A DNA stretch of 64,000 nt. Origin: Erysipelotrichaceae bacterium (GTDB lineage Bacteria > Bacillota_I > Bacilli_A > RFN20 > CAG-826). Under the pieces are notes generated by a model. It saw nothing but the letters and a program-made list of their open reading frames with translations. It was not told where the DNA came from and made no database searches. Below are positions 1-12,782 of this stretch, one piece after another. The stretch spans positions 18,117-82,116 of the forward strand of contig SVAY01000007.1 of NCBI GenBank assembly GCA_015059185.1, read 5' to 3'. The first letter of the stretch is position 1, and each line of letters begins with the position of its first letter. Both the position numbers and the translations under genes were made by a program.

Positions 1-75
1 ACATAGAACTTAGAAAAACTTAAAATATTTGTAATTTTTCCAAGATAATGTAATAATTTAGTCGAGGTATTTAAT

Positions 76-1293
76 ATGTTATTAAAAAGAGAAAACTGTT
101 TGTCAAGAATACGCCCTTTTTATAATGCGGATGTTGTTAAAATATTGACTGGTTCAAGAAGAGCTGGAAAATCTAAAGTTATTGAATTAATCATTCAAGA
201 ATTAAAAGAATCAGGTATAAAAGATAAAGATATTATCTATATAAATTTTGAAGATTTGAAATACGATGAAATCGATGATTATAAAAACCTAAACGACTAC
301 GTATTAAAAAACAAAGGAAGTGGCAAACAATATTTGTTTTTTGATGAAATACAGCATGTTGCTTCTTTCGAAAAAGCAATTAATTCGTTTAGAGTCTCTT
401 TTGATTGTTCTATTTTTATTACTGGTTCTAATTCAAAAATGCTATCTACCGAGATTTCTACTTTACTAACTGGCAGGATTATCGAATTTAACATTTACCC
501 ATTTACTTTTTCTGAATCAAACGAATATTTAAAGTTAAATCATCTTAATGAGATTGATTTTAATAATTATCTTCGTTTAGGCGGATACCCTTTAAGATTA
601 GAAATAAATAATGAAAAAGCCGAAAGAGATTATTTAAATGAATTATTTGAAAATATTTGCCAAAAAGATATTTTTGTTAGAGATTCGGAAATCGAGAAGA
701 ATAAATTTGTTAAAATTGCAAAATATGTGCTATTAAATGCGGGATGTGATTTTAATCCTGAAAGAATATATAACTTTTTAAAAACTGAAAATGGTGGCAA
801 AGAATACTGCGCCTTGAGCTCTATCTATAATTATTTAGAAAAGATGGAGATGAGCTTTCTAATCAAACCAATTTATAGATATAACATCGCCGGTAAAGCT
901 GTACTTAAATCCAATCCAAAATATTACGCAATTGATAATGGCATGAGATACATATGCTCAAATGGTAATAATTATGATAGGGGAAAATTTCTAGAAAATG
1001 TTATTTTACTTGAACTTTTATCTAGAGATTACGAAGTTTTTGTTGGTAAGACATATAAAGGCGAAGTTGATTTTGTGGCTTCTAAAGATGGTAAAAAATG
1101 TTTTATCCAAGTAGCATTAACAATGGAGCAACAGGAAACTATAGATAGAGAATTTGGCGCATTTAGTCCTATTAAAGATGGGTCGCCAAAATATGTTATA
1201 TCTTTAGATCAAATAGATATGTCACGCGATGGTATCACTCATATAAATGTTATAGACTTTTTACTCAAGAAGGTTGATTTATATATTAGTTAA
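76..1293 (+). CDS. AAA ATPase with DUF4143 C-terminal domain
   Basis: This 405-residue protein has the AAA_14/DUF4143 architecture common in gut Firmicutes and Bacteroidetes, with no agreed cellular role. A Walker A motif GSRRAGKSK lies near residues 26-34, a Walker B-like FFDEIQ near residue 88, and a sensor-like TGSNSK near residue 116. The C-terminal third matches DUF4143, a degenerate PD-(D/E)XK-like fold. Its core reads GEVDF followed by CFIQV, so the catalytic E-x-K of active nucleases is replaced by Q-V-A and cleavage activity is unlikely. The ATG is preceded by a GAGG Shine-Dalgarno sequence. It is closely related to the gene at 1841-3073, and both are followed by a copy of the same intergenic repeat, suggesting an ancient tandem duplication. 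Confidence 0.85.
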   Translation: MLLKRENCLSRIRPFYNADVVKILTGSRRAGKSKVIELIIQELKESGIKDKDIIYINFEDLKYDEIDDYKNLNDYVLKNKGSGKQYLFFDEIQHVASFEKAINSFRVSFDCSIFITGSNSKMLSTEISTLLTGRIIEFNIYPFTFSESNEYLKLNHLNEIDFNNYLRLGGYPLRLEINNEKAERDYLNELFENICQKDIFVRDSEIEKNKFVKIAKYVLLNAGCDFNPERIYNFLKTENGGKEYCALSSIYNYLEKMEMSFLIKPIYRYNIAGKAVLKSNPKYYAIDNGMRYICSNGNNYDRGKFLENVILLELLSRDYEVFVGKTYKGEVDFVASKDGKKCFIQVALTMEQQETIDREFGAFSPIKDGSPKYVISLDQIDMSRDGITHINVIDFLLKKVDLYIS

Positions 1294-1429
1294 TGAATTC
1301 CATACCCAATGTATTTAGTGCTTCTGATAATACATTTATTATTTAAAAGTTATGCATCGGATTACAAACAGAGTTAATTTTTGTGACTGATTGATGTATC
1401 GCATCGCAAACACAAAGACATAATCGTAT

Positions 1430-1699
1430 ATAATCCCTGATATAAGTTGGTGATTTTTTTGTAAATTCAGCTTTTAAATAAACCTAACTTTTTGCAAATA
1501 TAGCATATAAACAAACCTGACTTTTTGCAAAACCTCAAGCGCGCCATTGATTTAATTCCCTATTCAAAAATAGGGCTTTATTTTGTACCATAAAGGTGGG
1601 TGGGGATATGGAGAATATACCCTCCGCTTAGTCGGAATGGAGACCTTAAACACATTCGCTTAGTGGTGGCGCACCTTAAAACGCCTTTTTTTGTACCAT
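1430..1699. repeat. Intergenic repeat, copy 1 (long form)
   Basis: About 270 bp lying after the first DUF4143 gene. It is nearly identical to 3146-3390 after the second paralogue, and its left part matches 13009-13123. It contains a motif around aaacctaactttttgcaa repeated at a spacing of about 33 bp, a hairpin ccctat/ataggg with a T-rich tail (about 1558-1580), and a GC-richer block (about 1596-1690) preserved between the two full copies. This copy has one extra 33-bp unit relative to copy 2. No convincing ORF spans it. It may be a small mobile or recombination-derived element, or a structured RNA; the sequence alone does not decide. Confidence 0.8.
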
Positions 1700-1749
1700 T
1701 TTTGCCAGATTTTTGCCATTTTTGCCAGATTTTTGCCAGATTTTTGCCA
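1697..1749. repeat. Short tandem repeat of tttttgcca(gat)
   Basis: Five near-identical copies of tttttgccagat / tttttgccat run head to tail. On the minus strand they read atggcaaaaatctggcaaaa, like the atggcaaaaat repeats at 14651-14697 that precede a broken winged-helix gene. It may be a coding-repeat remnant of the same ATP-binding protein family, or a simple microsatellite. Confidence 0.7.
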
Positions 1750-1784
1750 TAACAATTATTAATTTGCCAAAAATGTCATTTTTT

Positions 1785-1834
1785 GTTTGAATCTGTACAA
1801 AAATGTTGAAATTCAAACGAATAACTTGTAGTAT
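1785..1834 (+). promoter_or_regulatory. Promoter with overlapping inverted repeat, leaderless start
   Basis: TTGAAA (1806-1811), a 17-bp spacer and TAGTAT (1829-1834) form a good sigma-A-type promoter whose -10 box ends 6 nt before the ATG at 1841, so the transcript should begin at or next to the start codon. An inverted repeat gtttgaat (1785-1792) / attcaaac (1811-1818) overlaps the -35 box, placed as an operator would be. A similar inverted repeat follows the gene at 3079-3112. Operator function is inference. Confidence 0.55.
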
Positions 1835-1840
1835 TTTCTT

Positions 1841-3073
1841 ATGGAAAATATAATACGAAGCAAATATATCGAAAGAATTAGACCTTATTATGAGTCTGAT
1901 TTAATTAAGGTTATCACTGGTGTTAGGAGGTGTGGAAAATCTGTAATTTTATCGCAAATAATTGGTGAAATTCAGAGTAAAGTTGATTCTGCCCATATTA
2001 TTAAAATCGATTTGGAAAGCGTTGAAGGCAGAAAAATTAACACTTGTGAAAAATTAGAAAGTAAAATTTCGAATCTAATATTAGACAACAATAAATACTA
2101 TGTTTTTATAGATGAAATTCAAAATATTAATAATTTTGAGGTCGCACTTGCGTCTATTAGAGTCAGTTTTAACTGTTCTATTTTTGTTACTGGAAGTAAT
2201 TCGAAACTCTTGAGTGGAAAATTACAAGATAAACTAACCGGTAGAGCGAAGGAGTTCGAAGTATTACCGTTTACGTTTTCTGAATATATAGAATTTAAAC
2301 AAATTAACCATTTACCTTTCGATTATGATGAGGATTTCAAGGATTATTTAAAACTTGGCGGCATGCCTCAAAGATTTAACGAAAGTAATGAAATGGAAGT
2401 CAGAAGATATCTTAGAGGTATATTTGACTCCATTATTGAAAAAGATGTGTTTAGTGCGCATAAGAAAATAAATAAAAATGAATTTAAACGTATAGCTAAT
2501 TATGTTTTGTCAGAGTCTGGAAAGCCATTCTCATCGATGTCGGCCGCTAAAGCTTTGGAAAAAGGCATTGACAATGAAAAAGCAAGATCAAAGTCGATTA
2601 CTATAAATAACTATTTGGAATATTTAATTGAAAGCTATTTAATCACTGAATGTGAACCCCATTATCAAAAGGGAAAAGAAAGATTAAATGGAACAAAAAA
2701 ATATTATCCTGTCGATATTGGAATGAAAAATTCTTTGGGATTAAACGCTAGCATAGATGAAACGTTTTCTTTAGAATGGGTCATCTATAACGAATTGGTG
2801 TCAAGAGGCTATGAAGTTTTTTATGAAAAATTAAGAGATGGTGAAATAGACTTCACCGTTGTAAACGGAAATAAAAAATGTTTTGTTCAAGTCTCATATT
2901 ATATGGAAAATGAATCCACATTAAATCGAGAATATGGCGCTTTTGATAAGATTAGAGACAATTCACCAAAATATGTGTTCTCTTTGGATAAAAAAGATTC
3001 GTCTAGAAATGGCATCACCCATATAAATATTATCGACTTTTTGACTAATAAAGTTGATCTAATGTTTTCATAA
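1841..3073 (+). CDS. AAA ATPase with DUF4143 C-terminal domain (paralogue)
   Basis: 410 residues, same family as the gene at 76-1293. Walker A TGVRRCGKS lies near residues 26-34, Walker B-like VFIDEIQN near 87-94 and TGSNSK near 119. The DUF4143 core reads GEIDF then CFVQV; as in the paralogue the nuclease E-x-K is not conserved. The end GITHINIIDFLTNKVDL is nearly the same in both proteins. There is no Shine-Dalgarno sequence before the ATG; a promoter sits so close that the message is probably leaderless. Inverted repeats based on gtttgaat flank the gene on both sides. Function is unknown; the family is often found in accessory regions and has been suspected of defence or toxin-like roles without proof. 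Confidence 0.85.
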   Translation: MENIIRSKYIERIRPYYESDLIKVITGVRRCGKSVILSQIIGEIQSKVDSAHIIKIDLESVEGRKINTCEKLESKISNLILDNNKYYVFIDEIQNINNFEVALASIRVSFNCSIFVTGSNSKLLSGKLQDKLTGRAKEFEVLPFTFSEYIEFKQINHLPFDYDEDFKDYLKLGGMPQRFNESNEMEVRRYLRGIFDSIIEKDVFSAHKKINKNEFKRIANYVLSESGKPFSSMSAAKALEKGIDNEKARSKSITINNYLEYLIESYLITECEPHYQKGKERLNGTKKYYPVDIGMKNSLGLNASIDETFSLEWVIYNELVSRGYEVFYEKLRDGEIDFTVVNGNKKCFVQVSYYMENESTLNREYGAFDKIRDNSPKYVFSLDKKDSSRNGITHINIIDFLTNKVDLMFS

Positions 3074-3078
3074 CTTTC

Positions 3079-3112
3079 GTTTGAATTTTAACAAAAAAAC
3101 AGAAATTCAAAT
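3079..3112. repeat. Inverted repeat downstream of DUF4143 gene
   Basis: gtttgaatttt pairs with aaattcaaat around a short A-rich loop. It matches the repeat at 1785-1818 upstream of the same gene, so the gene is bracketed by like sequences. It could end transcription weakly, or be a binding site or recombination remnant. Confidence 0.5.
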
Positions 3113-3145
3113 GATAAATATGCATTGGCTCTAACGCTCAGGGAC

Positions 3146-3390
3146 AGATTCGTAAATAATTCTTGATACAAGTTGGTGATTTTTTTGCAAATTCAGCTTT
3201 GAAATAAACCTAACTTTTTGCAAAACCTCAAGCGTGCCATTGATTTAATTCCCTATTCAAAAATAGGGTTTTATTTTGTACCATAAAGGTGGATGGGGAT
3301 ATGGAGAATATACCCTCCGCTTAGTCGGAATGGAGACCTTAAACCCATTCGCTTAGTGGTGGCGCACCTTAAAACGCTTTTTTTGTACCA
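3146..3390. repeat. Intergenic repeat, copy 2 (short form)
   Basis: Near-identical to 1430-1699 over its whole length except for one missing 33-bp unit and scattered substitutions. It follows the second DUF4143 gene exactly as copy 1 follows the first. The hairpin ccctat/ataggg and the GC-richer block are preserved. Confidence 0.8.
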
Positions 3391-3565
3391 TGAAAAACTA
3401 TAAAGAATTTTGTTGCTTACTATTGCATAAAGCTGCCGAAAAATATTATTGGTGTATTTCGTGCTTTATATAACACGAAAATACGTAAAGATTATATTGT
3501 AAAAAAAGATATGAATATTTACACTTTAATTGAGTAATAGATTACCAATTAGAAAGGAGGTTCCT
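3391..3565. other. Non-coding stretch with hairpin
   Basis: AT-rich gap before the small membrane-protein gene. It contains an imperfect hairpin, gtatttcgtg (3454-3463) with cacgaaaatac (3474-3484), and no ORF. A promoter for the downstream gene is likely here, but no single -35/-10 pair stands out. Confidence 0.4.
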
Positions 3566-3775
3566 GTGACAATTATCTGGCAAGCAATTCAAGCGATTTG
3601 GTCTGGAATGATAGTGGGATTCAAGGCTTTCTTTTCAGCACTTCCAATTTATGATGCAATAAGTGGTATTCAAGATCAAATCTGGGCTGCATTTTTAGGT
3701 GTTCCTGTAATAGTTATAAGTATTGGTGGAATACTAATCAGCTCTTTTAAACTAGTTGCTAAAATTCTGAAATAG
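3566..3775 (+). CDS. Small hydrophobic membrane protein, unknown
   Basis: A strong Shine-Dalgarno AAAGGAGG sits 6 bp before the GTG at 3566, which makes this the start rather than the in-frame TTG at 3530. The product is 69 residues with an aromatic, amphipathic N-terminal half and a hydrophobic segment (GVPVIVISIGGILISSF) near residues 41-57, ending in a basic tail. Size and layout recall small holin-like or toxin-like membrane peptides, but no family is recognised. It sits alone just upstream of the type I restriction operon, separated from it by a hairpin, so any link to restriction is speculative. Confidence 0.55.
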   Translation: MTIIWQAIQAIWSGMIVGFKAFFSALPIYDAISGIQDQIWAAFLGVPVIVISIGGILISSFKLVAKILK

Positions 3776-3807
3776 ACATTTAACCAAAATAAAAGATATA
3801 AACGAAT

Positions 3808-3848
3808 CTTCCAAAGTGATATAATCACATTATTGGAAGGTCTTTTAA
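3808..3848 (+). terminator. Hairpin terminator (with embedded -10-like box)
   Basis: cttccaa (3808-3814) pairs with ttggaag (3833-3839), the inner gtgat/atcac pair extends the stem, and gtcttttaat follows. It would end the small membrane-protein transcript. The loop contains TATAAT (about 3820-3825), so part of it could instead serve as a promoter for hsdR. Confidence 0.55.
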
Positions 3849-3887
3849 TATAAGACCAAATACGGGATATGGATGAGGGAAAGAAGT

Positions 3888-8063
<4,176 letters not shown>

Positions 8064-8064
<1 letters not shown>

Positions 8065-9401
8065 TGGATGTTGAAAAAATAAAACAAAAAATCCTCGACC
8101 TAGCCATAAGGGGAAAGCTTGTTCCGCAAGACCCAAACGATGAACCTGCATCAGTGTTGATTGAAAAGATAAAAGCCGAAAAAGCTAAACTAGTTAAAGA
8201 AGGGAAAATTAAAGCTTCAAAAGAAGAATCTTACATTTTTAAAGGTTCGGATAATTTCTATTATGAGAAAATAGGCAACAAAACCACTTGCATTCAGGAT
8301 GAAATCCCTTTTGAAATTCCAAGTACCTGGCAATGGACGAGGATAAATAATATTGGAGAAATAATTGGTGGCGGAACTCCATCCACAGCCAATATAGAAT
8401 ATTGGGATAAAGGTGATATAGTTTGGATAACCCCAGCTTATATGAGCAGGCTCGACACACCATTCATTAATGATTCGGATCGAAAAATCACAACAGAAGG
8501 TTTGCGGCATAGTTCGGCAAAATTAATGCCTGCTGGTTCAATTATAATGTCATCTAGGGCACCGATTGGCTATTTAGCAATCAATAACGTTCCCGCTTGT
8601 ACAAGTCAAGGATGCAAATCGCTAGTGCCTTATATCACTGAAACAAATATGTATATATTAAACGCTATTAAGGCAAGCATAGGACGTGTTATAGAATCTT
8701 CCAAAGGAACAACTTTTGATGAAATATCTGGAACTCAATTTGGTAATATACTAATTCCTCTTCCACCAATAGTTGAGCAAACTAAAATTAATGAATTAAT
8801 CTCAAAAGCCTTTGAAGTATTAACCAAAATAGCAGATAATAATCAACTAATTTCAAGATATACAAAAAGTGTAAAAGGCAAAATACTAGAGTTATTTTTT
8901 GGTGAAAATAGTTCGTATAAGTCTTATTATAAGAACGGTTTCCTTATAGATGATGTTGAGATATATGATAATTTAAGAAAACCAATAAGTCTTAGCGAAC
9001 GCGAAAAAAGATTAGAAAAAGCACAAACTCTATATCCGTATTTTGGAGCAACAGGACAAACTGGTGTTATTGATGATTATATATTAGAAGGTGAGTATGT
9101 ATTGCTGGGGGAAGATGGAGCACCTTTCTTAGATAAAACAGCAAATAAGGCATATCTTGTACAAGGAAAAATTTGGGTAAACAATCATGCTCATGTATTA
9201 AAATCAAAAACAAATAATAAATTTTTAATGTATTATCTCAATTGGTTTGATTATTTTGATTATGTAAGTGGCACGACTAGATTAAAACTAAACCAAGCAA
9301 TGATGAAGAAAATACCATTTCCAATAGTTTCGAGAGATATTAAGGAAGAAATAGTTGATAAAATAGAAAAAGCGTTTGCTATTTTAGATGTTATTAATTG
9401 A
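8064..9401 (+). CDS. hsdS: Expressed type I specificity subunit (HsdS), invertible
   Basis: 445 residues, and the only hsdS in the locus with a proper start, coupled to hsdM. The layout is: N-terminal constant part (residues 1-~70), target-recognition domain 1 (~90-235), central conserved helices (~237-290, PPIVEQTKINELISKAF then FGENSSYKSYY), and target-recognition domain 2 (~291-445). DNA encoding NFYYEKI (8251-8274) and FGENSSYKSYY (8901-8929) recurs in inverted orientation in the silent cassettes downstream. Recombination at these sites would replace one or both recognition domains. Its 3' end overlaps that of the nearest silent cassette by 18 bp, in convergent orientation. The recognition sequence cannot be read from the DNA. 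Confidence 0.93.
8251..8274 (+). repeat. Inversion site 1, active hsdS copy
   Basis: ataatttctattatgagaaa plus atag, at the constant/TRD1 junction of the expressed gene (residues ~63-70). It is identical over 24 bp to the reverse complement of 11517-11540, and over 19 bp to that of 10435-10453. Confidence 0.85.
8901..8929 (+). repeat. Inversion site 2, active hsdS copy
   Basis: A 29-bp sequence beginning ggtgaaaatagttcgtataa, at the central-helix/TRD2 junction. It is identical to the reverse complement of 9851-9879 and matches that of 10901-10929 at 27 of 29 positions. Confidence 0.9.
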
Positions 9402-9850
9402 TTCAAGTATGTTGTATAAAGACTTGATAGTTTTAACTATTATTAATTGTTCATTGAGTGTATGAACTTTAACTTTTAATGGAGCATATTCGGATATCCA
9501 ATATCGCTTATGCGTATCGTTATTAATGTGAATTGTTTGTAATAAATAATACAGATATTCTGAATCAAATTTAGTATCATCTGCATTAGATAAAATTTTC
9601 ATTGCTGATGATTTAACCTTGAAATCAAAATCAATTATTCTTGAAGCTGTTGTAAAGTCATCAAAAATTATCACTTTTTTACCTTCGACTTTGTATATAC
9701 CATCATTCTCGTTGGTATATCCTAAAATAAATGATTTTCCCGGTGTTAGAACTGGTGTTTTGTATAAATCGTTGTACTCAGTTGATCTAACAATATATGG
9801 TCCAGGTTGCTCATATTCAAGTAACTCTCCTAAAGCATATTCTTTCTCGT

Positions 9851-9879
9851 AATAAGACTTATACGAACTATTTTCACCG
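9851..9879 (-). repeat. Inversion site 2, silent cassette C
   Basis: Exact 29-bp reverse complement of 8901-8929. The perfect identity makes it the most likely partner for TRD2 exchange with the active gene. Confidence 0.9.
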
Positions 9880-10434
9880 AAATAAGCATCTAACAATTTA
9901 TGTTTTGTATAGTCGGCTATATTTCTAATTGATTCTTGATCTTTGTTTATTTGATTGATAATGTTAAACAAATTGTCAATTTTAGCGACTATTCTTCTTT
10001 GTTCATTTTCTGGAGGTACTCCAATTTCAAGAGATAAAATTGATTCTTTCGTTATACCTGGTATAATTCCGTTCCTTTTTTCTATCAATAACCTTTTATT
10101 AGCAAGGATAACATAATACAAGTATTTTGATAACAATCCTTTAATTGGAGCAAGCGACATAATTTGTCGTGCAATATGAACATTGCCAATATTATTAAAA
10201 GAAACGTCTCCTATTGTACCCTTAACAGTTATCAAAATATCGCCTTGGTTAGATACATTGGTAGGTTATTCTGTCCATCTATTAATGATTAATCCATCAT
10301 CTTTAAAATTGGATGCTCCAGTTATATAAGGAATCCCTTTTTTATCGTTGTTTATCATTTTTAATTGCAAATCAATACCACATTGCAAAACAATCACATT
10401 ACGCAAATTAGACTTAGCCCAATTATCAGGTAAA

Positions 10435-10453
10435 TTCTCATAATAGAAATTAT
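10435..10453 (-). repeat. Inversion site 1, silent cassette C
   Basis: ttctcataatagaaattat, the exact 19-bp reverse complement of the site-1 core at 8251-8269. It overlaps the 3' end of the distal cassette's reading frame. Confidence 0.85.
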
Positions 10454-10900
10454 GCAATCTTGTTCAGTACATCGAATAGAGTCGATATTTGAGCAACTAT
10501 TTCTTTTTGTTTTTCTAAAGGTGGTATTAATATTTGATATTGATTAAATAATATTTTATTTAAATGGGGTATAGCTGATCCAGTTTTAGATTCTCTTAAT
10601 TTTTGCTTTTTATATAGGATAAAATAGGATAAATAATCTTCATCAATAATTTTTAAGTTAGCGCTGAAAATCTTAAATGTACTGCCCATATATCCGTCAA
10701 ACGGAGCTACCATTATTTCACCAGAATTTTCACCATCGACCAGTATTACTTTTGTTCCTTTTGTGATAAAAATTCCAGATTGTCTTTGCTCTGCCTCTCT
10801 TGCTCCTCTAATTACCTTGGCTTCTAGATATGGTTGTGGGCCTTTATTTGAAATCTCTCCTTTTTCCAATTTGCAAACATCTTTTATGGCACAAGACGGA

Positions 10901-10929
10901 TAATAAGACTTATACGAACTATTCTCATC
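10901..10929 (-). repeat. Inversion site 2, silent cassette B
   Basis: Matches the reverse complement of 8901-8929, with the first 23 bp (taataagacttatacgaact then att) exact and two mismatches in the remaining six. Confidence 0.85.
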
Positions 10930-11516
10930 AAAAAACGTTTCTAAAATTCTTATTTTTAATATGGCTGATATCCTGGATATCTCTTCTTTACTTTTTTTAA
11001 TCCTGTTAATATATGCATCAATATTTCTAAGTGATGCTATAATCCTCTTTTGCTCGTTATAAGGAGGTAATGCAAAAGGCATTTCTTTAACTTTATCAAT
11101 GTTCAAGTTATCGACACTGGATCCACCAGCTGTTGATTTAAAAAACCACATATATCCTTGGAGAATATATTGTAGAAATTCGATATCAATAGTTTTGTTG
11201 TATATTTCTATTGCCAACCAACCGTCATGGATGCAGCCATCGATGTTTAGAATATAAGGCCTACCAAACGACATTGAATTGGATAGTATCAATGATCCTT
11301 TTGTCAAAAAAACGGATTTCTTAGCACTCTCTTTTTTAATTTTTTGTTTTGTTTGATTTATATATATTTCTCCAGGTTTAGTATCTCCTATTTTAATCCA
11401 AGGAATTCCGCCAGCCTCCGTAGTTAAATGTTCTTTAATTGGTCTAGGACTTGCGCCTCTTAAAATATTGACTATTTCACCAAATTTGCACAATTGCCAC
11501 GAGTTAGGTAAATCAT

Positions 11517-11540
11517 CTATTTTCTCATAATAGAAATTAT
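11517..11540 (-). repeat. Inversion site 1, silent cassette B
   Basis: Exact 24-bp reverse complement of 8251-8274; marks the outer edge of the invertible region. Confidence 0.88.
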
Positions 11541-11593
11541 GGCAAATTATACTTCTTTGATTTTATGTATTAGAGTCATAGGAGGAAATAAAG

Positions 11594-12394
11594 ATGACAA
11601 AATTTGAAAAGTATTTGAGGAATAAGAATCTTTCTGAAAATACGATTAATGTTTATGCTTTCACAATATCAATGTTTTTTGAAAGGCATAAATCCATCAC
11701 TAAGGAGAATCTATTAGAATTTAAAGGTTATCTGATAGAAAAATACAAACCAAAAACCGTTAATTTAAGAATCCAGGGAATTAACAAATACCTTGATTTT
11801 ATTGGGAAAAGTGAATTGCGAATAACTGCGGTAAAAATTCAGCAAAAGTCTTTTTTAGAAAACGTTATAAGTGATGCAGATTATAACTATTTTAAGAAAT
11901 CACTAAAAAGGGACAACAATTTGTATTGGTATTTCGTTATAAGATTTTTGGCCGCAACAGGTGCTAGAGTTAGTGAATTGGTTCAAATAAAAGTGGAACA
12001 TGTAGAATTAGGACACCTTGATTTATATTCTAAAGGCGGAAAAACAAGAAGAATCTATATTCCGAAAAAACTACAAGATGAAGCAAATGAGTGGCTTGTT
12101 AAAAGTGGCAAAAGCAGTGGTTATCTATTTACTAATAATCAAGAAAGAAGAATTACTACGAGAGGCATATCGATACAACTAAAGAAATTAGCGATTAAAT
12201 ATGGTATTAATCAAAGTGTTGTATATCCTCATTCTTTTAGGCATCGTTTTGCTAAAAACTTCATCGAAAAGTACAACGATATTTCTTTATTGGCTGACTT
12301 AATGGGACATGATAGTATAGAGACTACTAGAATTTATTTAAGAAGAACCTCTACTGAGCAAAGGGCTATTGTTGATAAAATTATAACCTGGTAG
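11594..12394 (+). CDS. Tyrosine recombinase of the hsdS inversion system
   Basis: 266 residues. The N-terminal SAM-like core-binding domain (~1-90) is followed by the catalytic domain with the tyrosine-recombinase set: R125 in ATGARVSEL, H213/R216 in HSFRHRF, H239 in LMGHDS and Y248 in TRIYLRR. AGGAGG lies just before the ATG. Similar XerC/D-like enzymes sit beside shuffling hsdS loci in Streptococcus, Lactobacillus and Bacteroides and invert their specificity genes, so the neighbouring repeats at 8251-11540 are its likely targets. It is transcribed away from the cassettes and lies just outside the outermost repeat, so it stays in place whichever inversion occurs. Confidence 0.9.
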   Translation: MTKFEKYLRNKNLSENTINVYAFTISMFFERHKSITKENLLEFKGYLIEKYKPKTVNLRIQGINKYLDFIGKSELRITAVKIQQKSFLENVISDADYNYFKKSLKRDNNLYWYFVIRFLAATGARVSELVQIKVEHVELGHLDLYSKGGKTRRIYIPKKLQDEANEWLVKSGKSSGYLFTNNQERRITTRGISIQLKKLAIKYGINQSVVYPHSFRHRFAKNFIEKYNDISLLADLMGHDSIETTRIYLRRTSTEQRAIVDKIITW

Positions 12395-12782
12395 AGAAGA
12401 TAGCGGTTCACGATGATTGAACACTAGAATTTCACTTCTTAACTAGTCAATCTTTGTGTATCCAAAGACATAAAAAGACTAAGTTACCAATTGCTGTTTC
12501 CAGTTACTTGTATCATTCTCGTAGCACTTAGACATTTAAGTACTTAATCCTTGATACAATTCGTATTGAGGATTTTTTCTTTGCTTACATCGAGCTTTTT
12601 TAAATATTGTGACTGTATCAGAACTTGGAATCCTCTCGTTTTTAAGATAAAAATAGTGGTGAATCTGATAAAGAATTATCGTATCTACACAATAATTATT
12701 TATCAATGATAGCTTTTTTCTTTATTTCAAAATAAACTTGGTAAAATCTTGGAAATTTTATTCCTAATTGTGCTAATAAAAA
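12395..12782. other. Non-coding gap after recombinase
   Basis: Apart from the terminator at 12546-12579 I see no gene, RNA or clear promoter. It is AT-rich and probably decayed. Confidence 0.5.
12546..12579 (+). terminator. Rho-independent terminator
   Basis: aatccttgatac pairs with gtattgaggatt (with G-U pairs), followed by tttttct. The same ccttgataca core occurs at 13023-13034, 3159-3170 and 14549-14558. Confidence 0.6.

Larger units (their letters stand above)
9384..10456 (-). pseudogene. Silent hsdS cassette C (proximal), with in-frame stop
   Basis: Read on the minus strand this is an hsdS lacking the N-terminal constant part and any start signal. It begins at inversion site 1 (NFYYENLPDNWAK), carries TRD1, passes inversion site 2 (FGENSSYKSYY, 9851-9879) and ends with a complete TRD2. 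A TAA at 10264-10266 interrupts TRD1 after WTE; the frame then continues as PTNVSNQGDILITVKGT, the normal family continuation, so a single nonsense codon separates two in-frame pieces. TRD2 of this cassette is intact and could be donated by recombination at site 2 alone; moving TRD1 into the active gene would truncate HsdS. Confidence 0.88.
10450..11540 (-). pseudogene. Silent hsdS cassette B (distal), intact frame
   Basis: On the minus strand the frame is open from inversion site 1 (HNFYYEKIDDLPNSW...) through TRD1, central helices, inversion site 2 (DENSSYKSYY, 10901-10929) and TRD2, to a stop at 10450. It lacks the constant N-terminus, promoter and ribosome-binding site, so it should be silent where it stands; an internal ATG at 11493 has no Shine-Dalgarno sequence. 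Sequences of both recognition domains differ from the active gene and from cassette C, while the central helices are conserved. It is a storage cassette rather than a decayed gene: inversion between 8251-8274 and 11517-11540 would place it in frame behind the active N-terminus. Confidence 0.85.

Noticed and set aside
1697..1749. Possible CRISPR-like array
   Set aside because: Units of 9-12 bp with no spacers; no cas genes in the window.
11493..11493. ATG at 11493 as a real hsdS start on the minus strand
   Set aside because: No Shine-Dalgarno sequence, and the coding frame extends upstream to the inversion site, as expected of a cassette rather than a gene.
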